A stretch of 64,000 nt of DNA, taken from positions 36,144 through 100,143 of the forward strand of contig NZ_CANMED010000009.1 in assembly GCF_947496855.1 (NCBI RefSeq), given 5' to 3'. Under the pieces are notes generated by a model. The model did no database searches. It saw only the letters and a program-made list of their open reading frames with translations, and had not been told where the DNA came from. The position numbers and the translations under genes are program-made. Within the stretch, counting starts at the first letter, position 1. Every line of letters begins with the position of its first letter. The DNA comes from an uncultured Aquimarina sp. GTDB lineage: Bacteria; Bacteroidota; Bacteroidia; Flavobacteriales; Flavobacteriaceae. Shown here piece after piece: positions 9,402-17,313 of this stretch.

Positions 9402-10634
9402 ATGTCTGGACAATTTGTGAAAAACGGAGCTACTTTAAGTTGTCCGCTCTGTTCTAGTGATGGAGTACTTATTGTATCACATACCGAAGTACAATTACAA
9501 GATACCCCTTGTGCCACTAATGGCGACAAGAGTAAGACTAATCTCGTTTTTGGAGGCGTTTGTAAGAAATGGAGAAAAAGTCCACCGCCTTGTGCAAGTG
9601 TGATTGCTCCAACTCAATGGAAAGGAGTGGCCACCAATCTGGAAATTGATGGAGAGTTTATGTTGTTAGAAGACTCTACAATTACTTGTAGTACGGGAGG
9701 AGTCGATATTGCTATAGAAGATACAGCACAGACGGATGTTCCCACGGATTTACCAGAATCCATGTTACAAGATGTAGAAGTACCGTTTTATGTAGAGCGT
9801 TATAGAATACCTGGATTAAATGAAGATGGAAATGCAATAGCAAATGATATGGCATATGGTTTTGGAGAACCTAGCACTTTGATATATTCAGAAGAAGAAA
9901 TACAAACTTATTCGCAGCAATATGAACAAGCCGGGTTTAATAATGCTGATCATATAAAATTTGCTAACGGAGATAGGATCACTGACAAAGCAATATATAA
10001 GACTGAAGAAATAACTGAATTACGACCTATCTTATTTAATCTTACTAGGTTGAATTTTGATTTTATGCTCTTTGATGATTTTAGAATCATGGCTTATCAA
10101 CTTTCTTCTGGAGCATTAAGAGAAAATATAGCATCCATGATCGATAAATTTCAAAATAACGAAGGAGGTATTTATGAAAATAACGATCTAAATCAGGCAG
10201 CTATTGAAAGCTCTGCAACAAAACGGTTTTGTGAGGCTTTAGAAAATGATATCACGCAAAGAATACAAAATAGAGGAGGAAATATTTCAGCAGCAGAAGA
10301 TACATCTATAAGATGGCAAAGAAGACAAGGTGCTTCTCCTTCGTTTGCTAGAGGAGAAGATAACAATCTTTTTAGAGGGTTAACTATTGCAGTGAATGAT
10401 ATTTGGAGTTATGAGGTAAGTATCATTGAATATACTAGAAAAGGAAATGGCTATGATATTAAGTATGAAGTGATTTATTGGGATCATTTTGGACTAGATC
10501 TACCCGATATGCAAAAATTTTACTCGCTAGGAGCTGGATTTAGAGGCTGGTTTTTCTTACAACATGTGAGAGGCTACAAACCCTTTTTGACAAAGATTAC
10601 TTTTGAAAAAGAGTTTTTTGTACCTACTTCTTAA
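9402..10634 (+). CDS. T6SS effector: DUF4280 PAAR-like domain with DUF3289 C-terminal domain
   Basis: The first 125 residues repeat the DUF4280 module of the preceding gene almost word for word, then the sequences part, a clear polymorphic-toxin pattern. The C-terminal half (about 200-410) carries FRGLTIAVNDIWSYEV, YWDHFGLDLPDMQ, and GFRGWFFLQHVRGYKPF, which match DUF3289, a family found in T6SS-linked proteins. Its activity is unknown to me. No signal peptide. It lies 36 bp downstream of the metzincin effector and is probably in the same transcript as vgrG. Confidence 0.78.
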   Translation: MSGQFVKNGATLSCPLCSSDGVLIVSHTEVQLQDTPCATNGDKSKTNLVFGGVCKKWRKSPPPCASVIAPTQWKGVATNLEIDGEFMLLEDSTITCSTGGVDIAIEDTAQTDVPTDLPESMLQDVEVPFYVERYRIPGLNEDGNAIANDMAYGFGEPSTLIYSEEEIQTYSQQYEQAGFNNADHIKFANGDRITDKAIYKTEEITELRPILFNLTRLNFDFMLFDDFRIMAYQLSSGALRENIASMIDKFQNNEGGIYENNDLNQAAIESSATKRFCEALENDITQRIQNRGGNISAAEDTSIRWQRRQGASPSFARGEDNNLFRGLTIAVNDIWSYEVSIIEYTRKGNGYDIKYEVIYWDHFGLDLPDMQKFYSLGAGFRGWFFLQHVRGYKPFLTKITFEKEFFVPTS

Positions 10635-10750
10635 TTCGTAAACACGGTTTGAAAAATTTATGGAACACAGAACAAAATAGCTAAAGCTTTAAAAAAACAT
10701 CTATTAAGTTTTTATAGATAAAGAAATTTAATATTAAATCATAAGAAATT

Positions 10751-12322
10751 ATGGGTGAACATATTCAAGAAGCAATTAATGCAGCACGACAATTGATAGA
10801 GGCTCGTTCTAAAAGAATTGAAGAACTGAATAGGAATTGGGCTGATTATACAAATCAAACAACTTTTGCTACGAATGAAGCAGAAGAAGCTCTGCAGGAT
10901 GCTTATTTTGCTGAGAGAAAAGAAGAAGAAATACCAATAGAGGGTGCTACAGTAGAAGTTAGAAGAGAAACATACGTTGCAAGTCCGGGGTATTATATTT
11001 CTACTTTTGCCACAGAGCACGGTGTTGATGATTGGAGAGATCTAGCCGATGCTAATAAGGATGTTTTACCTGATCCCAATAATCCACCAGCAGAGGTAGA
11101 ATTGATAATTCCAAATTCAGAAGAAGTCCCGACAGAAATAGTTGTAAGTTATGTGCCAGTCAAGTCAATAACTTTGGGCAGTGATACTTATATTGTAGCA
11201 AAAGGTTTTGCATTACAAGGTAAAGAAGCAACAATTCAGGTTTTTGAAAAAAGTCCTTTTTTATTGATGGAAGCTGAAGATATTCCTTTGACATTTTTAG
11301 AATATGGATCTTTGGATCCAGAAGGAGATGACTTGATCAATGAAAACCAAACAGAATTTAAAGCTCAATTTAATGATCAGGGAGAAGCAATTGTAAAAAT
11401 ACAACTAAGACCAAAAAAGGAAGATCCAGATACAGTTTATTTAGAATGGCAGGAGAAATTTATACCCAAAGAACCCGAAGAAGGAATGACATTGCCGCCT
11501 CCGACTCAAGAAGAAATACAAATAATTGAGCCAGAACAACCATTAACTTTCGGAAATGGTACTCCTGGAGAAGATGTATTATCTCCTACGAATCAATCAG
11601 CGAATTTTCCTCTTCCTGGGGCAAAACCGTCATTACCTCCAATTATAGATTTTTTATGGTTAAAAGTAGAAGTAGCTGGAGATAATGGCACTTATGAAAG
11701 ACGTTTTCCTGAAGAAAGAGGAGAATATTTTAGATTAGAAGTTAATAAACGTGCTCCTTGGATGGAAATTGCTATTAGAGAAGCAAAAAAGGCGAGAGGC
11801 ATAGTAGAAGGAATAGAACCAATGTATACTATGGCCAAAAATTACTTGCGTTTTGTAGGAAATCCTTTTGAACCAACAAGTTCGAGAAATGGACCCTGGT
11901 GTGCTGCTTTTATGAATTGGTGTATGGAAGAAAGTGGTTATAATTATGCATTAAGCGCTAGTTCTTTAGCCCCAATCCATGAAAATTTTGATAAAAATTT
12001 CAAACAAATAAAAGTGCCTGTTTATGGATGCATAGTAGTATATGCGAACATTAGTCAATGGAGAGGTCATACAGGTTTTTTATTTGGAATGGCAACTAAT
12101 GGCGATTACATCCTTTTAGGAGGAAATCAAGATAATTCTATAAAACTAGCTCCTTACGGAGAATCAATAGGAAGTAAAAGACTTTATGGATTTTATGTCC
12201 CAGCTGACTATGAGTTAGGGTTCAATGATCAATTAACGGATAATGACAGAAATATAGACATTTCAAGAATACATACGGAATGGGGGATAATCCCGTCTGA
12301 AGATAAACAGGAGGTAGAATGA
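10751..12322 (+). CDS. T6SS-type effector: shared N-terminal module, LysM-like segment, CHAP-like peptidoglycan amidase (TIGR02594-like)
   Basis: Predicted to cut peptidoglycan peptides. Residues 1-45 (QLIEARSKRIEELNRNWADY, NQTTFATNEAEE) match the start of the gene at 13171. About 75-115 resembles LysM (YYISTFATEHGVDDWRDLADAN). A beta-rich linker with LPPPTQEEI and PPIIDFLWLKV follows, also shared with 13171. The C-terminal domain fits the TIGR02594 NlpC/P60-CHAP type: APWMEIA, then WCAAFMNWC with candidate nucleophile Cys384, GHTGFLFG with His440, and LLGGNQDNS. No signal peptide, as expected for T6SS delivery. Its stop overlaps the start of a lipoprotein gene that is likely its immunity protein. 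Confidence 0.8.
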   Translation: MGEHIQEAINAARQLIEARSKRIEELNRNWADYTNQTTFATNEAEEALQDAYFAERKEEEIPIEGATVEVRRETYVASPGYYISTFATEHGVDDWRDLADANKDVLPDPNNPPAEVELIIPNSEEVPTEIVVSYVPVKSITLGSDTYIVAKGFALQGKEATIQVFEKSPFLLMEAEDIPLTFLEYGSLDPEGDDLINENQTEFKAQFNDQGEAIVKIQLRPKKEDPDTVYLEWQEKFIPKEPEEGMTLPPPTQEEIQIIEPEQPLTFGNGTPGEDVLSPTNQSANFPLPGAKPSLPPIIDFLWLKVEVAGDNGTYERRFPEERGEYFRLEVNKRAPWMEIAIREAKKARGIVEGIEPMYTMAKNYLRFVGNPFEPTSSRNGPWCAAFMNWCMEESGYNYALSASSLAPIHENFDKNFKQIKVPVYGCIVVYANISQWRGHTGFLFGMATNGDYILLGGNQDNSIKLAPYGESIGSKRLYGFYVPADYELGFNDQLTDNDRNIDISRIHTEWGIIPSEDKQEVE

Positions 12323-12849
12323 TTATGAAAAATAAATTATACTTGTTTTATTTTTTGATCATAAAATTGTTAGTTAGTTCCTGCACTAACGTAACTATTA
12401 ATTCGATCATCAGTGAAAAAAGGACAATAAAAAAAGGAAGTATTAAAAATTATCAAAGCTGTATTAAATTTTCAGATAGCTTAAAGGTTAATGAATTTGT
12501 TGTTAATTATATTAATCATATTTATAGTAATGATCTAATCGCTTTATCTGAAAAGAATAGTTATCCTTTAAAATTTATAGGTTCTAAAGTTGATAGTAAA
12601 GAAGAGTTTTTATTAAAATTCAAAAACTCAAAATTTAACCTTAATTCCATATTCAATATTGAAGTGTTTAATGAAAAAGATATCTTAATAGATTCTATAA
12701 GCTCTAAAAATACCGAAATTCTTTATAAAGATGATTTAAAAAACAAAAACTGTAAGGAAGTATTTATAGGCTTTAAAACTGGGTTATACTTAAAAATTAA
12801 TAAGAGTAATAGTAAATATAAAATAATGGTAATAGATTTTGCTGGGTAA
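12319..12849 (+). CDS. Lipoprotein, probable immunity protein for the CHAP-like effector
   Basis: A 176-residue protein with a lipoprotein signal (hydrophobic stretch LYLFYFLIIKLLVSSC, lipobox Cys at residue 22). The rest is Lys-rich with no known domain. It begins inside the effector stop (ATGA overlap), so translation is coupled. A lipoprotein facing the periplasm directly after a peptidoglycan-hydrolase effector is the usual place for immunity. That role is inferred from position and targeting, not from sequence similarity. Another in-frame ATG lies at 12325. Confidence 0.6.
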   Translation: MIMKNKLYLFYFLIIKLLVSSCTNVTINSIISEKRTIKKGSIKNYQSCIKFSDSLKVNEFVVNYINHIYSNDLIALSEKNSYPLKFIGSKVDSKEEFLLKFKNSKFNLNSIFNIEVFNEKDILIDSISSKNTEILYKDDLKNKNCKEVFIGFKTGLYLKINKSNSKYKIMVIDFAG

Positions 12850-12946
12850 ATAACTTTCATAAACTTGAATTAGCTCATTTATATGAAAGAGGAGATATTT
12901 ATTAAAGAACAAAATACTAAATAAAAAAATATTTACAGTGGATTTA

Positions 12947-13105
12947 ATGGAAGTGCTAAGAAGTTATGATCCAGTGAGAATGGAAAACAATCTTCTTTTA
13001 GTTCCTGTTAAGGCAAATGACCAAGAAATAGAATCAACGACTCTTTACAGATTTAAAGTTAATGAAAATCGTCTAGAATTGAAATCTGTAAATTGTATAG
13101 GATGA
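12947..13105 (+). pseudogene. Remnant of a small gene, perhaps an orphan immunity gene
   Basis: A 52-codon open stretch has a protein-like pattern: MENNLLLVPVKANDQEI, then TTLYRFKVNENRLELKSV and a Cys near the end. No convincing start or ribosome site precedes it, and the 100 bp upstream are open in shifting frames (for example ELAHLYERGDIY in another frame at 12867-12902), as expected of a decayed 5' part. It sits between an effector-lipoprotein pair and the next effector, where orphan immunity genes and recombination scars are common. It might also be a short functional gene. Confidence 0.35.
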
Positions 13106-13170
13106 TTAGAAATAAATGGCGTCTAAATTTATGAATTATTACATTTATTTGTAATAAAAAGAATATTAGA

Positions 13171-14772
13171 ATGAGTGGACATAAAGAAGGAATTAATGCA
13201 GCACAACAATTGATAGAAGCTCGTTCTAAAAGAATTGAGGAGATTAATCGTAATTGGGCTGATTATGCGAATCAAACAACTTTTGCTACCAATGAATCTG
13301 AAGAAGGTTTAATTGATGCTTACTTTGCAAAAAATAACGTTGAAGAGGTTAGTGTTTCTAGTGGGAACTCTTCATATCCTATAAGAAACCCTATTAACTT
13401 AGTTGATGAAAATGGAATAATGGATGAAGGAGAAATAGATCCTAACCTAAGAACTAAAAGTATAGATACCGTAGCCCAAGAAATTTTATCTGTAATTGAG
13501 AGGGATTCTTTATTAGCAGAAGGCTATCATACTAACGTTGAAGCAATACGTACAAATCTTGAGTATAGAATATATAGGGAACCTAATAATGTTGTGGAAT
13601 TTGAAATTTTTAAGAAAGAAGAAAGAGTTTCTTATGAAAAAAAAGATAATGGAATATTAGGTGAGGATTCTTATATCCTAGTTAAAGGATTTGCCTTAAA
13701 AGATAAAGAAGCCACTGTAGAAATTTTTGAAAGGAGCCCATTTTTATTAATGGAGGATGAAATTCCGCTTACAGTTATTCAGTATGATACTATAGGAGCA
13801 GAAGAACCAAATGAGAATACAAATAAAACCGAACTAAAAGCTATTTTTAACGATCAAGGAGAAGCTGTAGTAAAGATTAAATTTCGTCCCAAAGTAGATG
13901 ATCCCGATACAGTTTTTGAAGAATGGAAAGAAAAGTTTAAACCTAAAGAACCCATTAGTCTTCCTCCTCCTTCTGTAGAAGAAATGCAACAAATAACTCC
14001 ATCCGTTCCACTAACTTTTGGATCAGATGTGTCACAAATTGGGTCAGAGGTATCTACTAATCCTGAGGATTATCCCTTACCCACTAATCAAAAACCAGAA
14101 TTACCTCCGATTATAGATTTTTTATGGTTAAAAGTAAAAGTAAGTGGAGATAAACAGGATTATGAAGAGGAGTTTCTAAATGAGAGTGAACGTTCTTATT
14201 TTAGATTAGAAAGAAATCAATCCTGGGCACATAGTCAATTTGGTAATCTGATTGCTAGATTCGAATCAAGAGACGATTATAATCTATGTAATAGGACATT
14301 TCCTCCTCCGCTAAGAGAAGTTAGAGATGTGAATGTTGTGGGAACTCCTATTAGTGAGATTCAAAGACGTCAGAGTAGGGCAGTTCGAACTTTATTTGCT
14401 GTGGGAAGGTATCAGGTTATACCTAAAACAATGAATGAGGCAGTTGCTGCTTTAAATCTTGATGTAAGTAAAAATTTTGATGAAGAAACACAAGATAGAG
14501 TTTTCAATGAATTTTTAATTGACATAAAAAGACCACCTATTATTGCATATCTAGAAGGGGATGGTGATTTGGGAGAAGCAATGTACTCAGCAGCAAAGGA
14601 GTGGGCAAGTATCGGTGTAGAAATCGGGCGCCGTATTAGCAATGATAGATTTGGTAATCGTAGAGTTTCACAAAATGGAGAGTCTTATTATGCAGGTGAC
14701 GGCTTGAATAGAGCACATATAACTCCCGAAGAGATAAGAGAAGCTTTAATAAATTCTAAAAATGGTCTATAA
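13171..14772 (+). CDS. T6SS-type effector: shared N-terminal module with lysozyme-like (GH104/lambda endolysin-like) C-terminal domain
   Basis: Predicted to cut the glycan strands of peptidoglycan. The first 45 residues and a long middle part (FALKDKEATVEIFERSPFLL, FNDQGEAVVKIKFRPKVDDP, LPPPSVEEM, LPPIIDFLWLKVKVSG) match the effector at 10751. From about 355 it differs: GNLIARFESRDDYN with candidate catalytic Glu365, AVGRYQVIPKTMNEA (the GRYQ motif of lambda-endolysin-type lytic enzymes), FDEETQDRVFNEFLI and a final helical part. No signal peptide. The last 11 bp overlap the next lipoprotein gene. Family assignment rests on motif pattern only. Confidence 0.72.
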   Translation: MSGHKEGINAAQQLIEARSKRIEEINRNWADYANQTTFATNESEEGLIDAYFAKNNVEEVSVSSGNSSYPIRNPINLVDENGIMDEGEIDPNLRTKSIDTVAQEILSVIERDSLLAEGYHTNVEAIRTNLEYRIYREPNNVVEFEIFKKEERVSYEKKDNGILGEDSYILVKGFALKDKEATVEIFERSPFLLMEDEIPLTVIQYDTIGAEEPNENTNKTELKAIFNDQGEAVVKIKFRPKVDDPDTVFEEWKEKFKPKEPISLPPPSVEEMQQITPSVPLTFGSDVSQIGSEVSTNPEDYPLPTNQKPELPPIIDFLWLKVKVSGDKQDYEEEFLNESERSYFRLERNQSWAHSQFGNLIARFESRDDYNLCNRTFPPPLREVRDVNVVGTPISEIQRRQSRAVRTLFAVGRYQVIPKTMNEAVAALNLDVSKNFDEETQDRVFNEFLIDIKRPPIIAYLEGDGDLGEAMYSAAKEWASIGVEIGRRISNDRFGNRRVSQNGESYYAGDGLNRAHITPEEIREALINSKNGL

Positions 14773-15190
14773 TATTTTCTTAATTGTTATTAGAACAATA
14801 ATCTCTTGTTCCACATTATTTGGATGTAAAAGTATTATTGATAATCAAAAAAATGATAGTGAAAATCAATTAATATACAAGAATGTAGAAAAATCAGATA
14901 AACAAAGGTCTTTTACTCTTAGTTGCGGGTCAGGTTGTGCAATGACCTATCAGGAAATAGATATTGTAACCAACAAATTTTCACATAGAGTTAAGTTAAA
15001 TGTTAGCATGTATATAGATGAGGAACTGACGGAAGAATATATTTTAACTTACATTATAGATTGCCAAGGTATTGTTGGAACATCAATGATGCTTGAAAAT
15101 GATACTGAAAACATTCTTTTTAGCGATTCGGAACAGAGTAAGAATGTATTCCAAAAATATGCAAATCAAGTTTGTTCAGATCAAAGATAA
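14762..15190 (+). CDS. Lipoprotein, probable immunity protein for the lysozyme-like effector
   Basis: A 142-residue protein with a hydrophobic start (FLIVIRTIISCSTLFGC) and a lipobox Cys near residue 21. The mature part has CGSGCAMTYQEIDIV and two further Cys, so disulfides are likely in the periplasm. It starts 11 bp inside the effector gene, implying coupled translation. No known family recognised; the immunity role follows from position and targeting, as for the pair at 10751/12319. Confidence 0.6.
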   Translation: MVYNIFLIVIRTIISCSTLFGCKSIIDNQKNDSENQLIYKNVEKSDKQRSFTLSCGSGCAMTYQEIDIVTNKFSHRVKLNVSMYIDEELTEEYILTYIIDCQGIVGTSMMLENDTENILFSDSEQSKNVFQKYANQVCSDQR

Positions 15191-15323
15191 TCTAATGGTC
15201 ATATCAAATAAAAGTGGTTTTCAGGGTATACTTTCTATGGAAATCATGGATGTATTCGCGGGTCTTATTTTCTACTTTTGATTAAGAGATAACACAAATA
15301 TAAAACTCATAAAACCAAAACCA

Positions 15324-16637
15324 ATGAAAGGCTTATTAACCCATAAAAACCTGCTTCTAGTAATATGCAGTTTGATCATATTTTCTTGTTCTAAAGAAAT
15401 AGATGGATCAGATGTTACACTTTTAAATTCTGAAAATGAGATATTACAATTCACCTTTCTTTCACAAGAAAATGGAGAATTAGATATTGATGTTACAGCT
15501 AGAATTGATCAGGAAGATAAAGTAGTGTCTGTCGTGTTACCGTTTGGCACACCGATTAGAGCATTGAAGCCCAGTATTGAAATTTCTGAAACAGCTTCCA
15601 TCGTTCAGGATATAGATGTTTCTTTCGACTTTTCTACTCCAATAATATACAGTATTATGGCAGAGGATGGTACAGTTTCGAATTATACAGTAAGAGTACG
15701 AGTAGTGGCAAGTACGGAGCGAGAAATTTTACTCACGATTTTTGAGCAAAATCCTGATAATACGTTAGGCTGGAATATTAATAGCGAAGACATTACTACC
15801 TGGGAAGGTGTGATTTTTATTGATGGTAAAGTGGTTGCATTAGAATTAGATGATAAAGGACTTACCATATTACCACCAGAGATCTGTGATTTGTTTTACC
15901 TAAAAACACTGTCTTTAGAAAGCAATATGATTTCGGAAATCCCAAGGCAAATCGCAGATTTGTCAAATAACCTAAGGACACTCAATCTTGGAGGGAATCA
16001 GATAGAAATAATTCCACAAGAATTTTTTAGTTTGAGGAAGTTAACTGACTTACGAATGTATACAAACTTGTTGATAGAAATACCTTCTGATATTAATAAG
16101 CTTACAGGGCTTAGGTATTTGAGTCTTTCTAATAATTCTTTAAAAACACTACCCTCAGAGTTGTTTGAACTCTCTGAGTTAAATGCACTATTTATTAATA
16201 ACGTTGAATTATTAGAAATACCTGAAGCAATAACTAATTTATCTCAATTAACCAGTTTAGGAATTTCCTCTAACTTATTAGGTTCAATCCCTGATCATGT
16301 TTTAGAGATGGAGACATTAACTAGATTAGATGTCTATAATGCTGGTATAATTGCGATTCCTGATGACATAACAAAACTCACTAATCTAAAACGACTTCAA
16401 TTGTCTGGAAATAATTTAGTCGAAATAAATGAGAATATAGGGGACTTGTTTCTCTTAGAAAATCTATTATTAAAAACAAATACAATCGAAGAAATCCCCG
16501 TTAAACTTAGTAATTTGATAAACTTGCAAGTATTGGATATTTCAGAAAATAACATTGTTTCTATGCCAAATGCGGTATGTGACTTAGTTAATACGGGAAC
16601 AGAGATTGTAGTTGATATGGGAGTAGGATGTATTTAG
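15324..16637 (+). CDS. Leucine-rich-repeat lipoprotein with N-terminal DUF5018-like domain
   Basis: Residues 1-20 are a lipoprotein signal (LLLVICSLIIFSC). About 30-130 is a beta domain of the kind found on Bacteroidota surface lipoproteins (FSTPIIYSIMAEDGTVSNYT). About 170-430 carries roughly ten leucine-rich repeats of about 23 residues (LRTLNLGGNQIEIIPQEFF, LRYLSLSNNSLKTLPSELF). The domain is a binding scaffold; no enzyme motif is seen. Probably anchored to a membrane and facing outward. It is transcribed alone, convergent with the two-component genes. Confidence 0.85.
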   Translation: MKGLLTHKNLLLVICSLIIFSCSKEIDGSDVTLLNSENEILQFTFLSQENGELDIDVTARIDQEDKVVSVVLPFGTPIRALKPSIEISETASIVQDIDVSFDFSTPIIYSIMAEDGTVSNYTVRVRVVASTEREILLTIFEQNPDNTLGWNINSEDITTWEGVIFIDGKVVALELDDKGLTILPPEICDLFYLKTLSLESNMISEIPRQIADLSNNLRTLNLGGNQIEIIPQEFFSLRKLTDLRMYTNLLIEIPSDINKLTGLRYLSLSNNSLKTLPSELFELSELNALFINNVELLEIPEAITNLSQLTSLGISSNLLGSIPDHVLEMETLTRLDVYNAGIIAIPDDITKLTNLKRLQLSGNNLVEINENIGDLFLLENLLLKTNTIEEIPVKLSNLINLQVLDISENNIVSMPNAVCDLVNTGTEIVVDMGVGCI

Positions 16638-16659
16638 AAAGTTAGTTTGTATTAATCTA

Positions 16660-17313
16660 TTAATCTACTAATCCTAATTTAATAGCGTGTTTCGCCAAAC
16701 CAACTACATTTTTTACATTTAACTTAGAAATCAAACTTGTACGATATCCTTCAATGGTATATTTACTTAAGAAAAGTTTATCTGCGATCTCTTGTGTAGT
16801 ATATTCTTTAGCAATTAATTGAAGTATTTCTTTTTCTCGCTTGCTTAGATTTACCTCATTATTTTGCTTTTGCTCAAAGATACTTTTTGTGTATGCTTCT
16901 TTTATGCTATCCGCAAAATAATTAGAACCATTTAAAATTGTTTCGATAGCTTTTAACAGTTCTTCTTTTTTAGCATTTTTTGGTATGTATCCGTTTACGT
17001 CAGATTGTGTTAGTTCAAAGATTTTTTGAGGTTCTGATAACATACTAACTATTAGTGTTTTTATACGAGGATGATGTTCTTTTATGTGGAGGTTAAGAGC
17101 AACTCCATCCATTTTAGGCATATTAATATCTAGAATTGCTAAATCAATTTGATCCGATGCGTTTATGTCCAAATATTTTTTAAGATCAAAACCATTACTT
17201 GCTGTATAAACAATTTCATAATCGGATTCGTGTGATATGATACTTAACAGGCCATCTAAGAACATTTTGTGGTCATCAGCTACCACTAACTTGTATTTAT
17301 ATTTTTTTGTCAT
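16660..17313 (-). CDS. NarL/LuxR-family response regulator
   Basis: The receiver domain (1-125) has the acidic pair Asp13-Asp14, phospho-acceptor Asp62 in AILDINMPKMDG, and Lys near 112. The C-terminal LuxR-type HTH (about 150-217) shows LSKREKEILQLIAKEYTTQE and the recognition helix LFLSKYTIEGYRTSLISKL. It overlaps the end of the sensor-kinase gene by 17 bp, so the two are one operon and almost surely partners. Targets are not known; the nearest divergent genes are cydAB. Confidence 0.93.
   Translation of the reverse strand: MTKKYKYKLVVADDHKMFLDGLLSIISHESDYEIVYTASNGFDLKKYLDINASDQIDLAILDINMPKMDGVALNLHIKEHHPRIKTLIVSMLSEPQKIFELTQSDVNGYIPKNAKKEELLKAIETILNGSNYFADSIKEAYTKSIFEQKQNNEVNLSKREKEILQLIAKEYTTQEIADKLFLSKYTIEGYRTSLISKLNVKNVVGLAKHAIKLGLVD

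Noticed and set aside
5040..15190. A full type VI secretion locus
   Set aside because: No tssB/C, tssK, clpV or membrane-complex genes; only the spike and its cargo are here.
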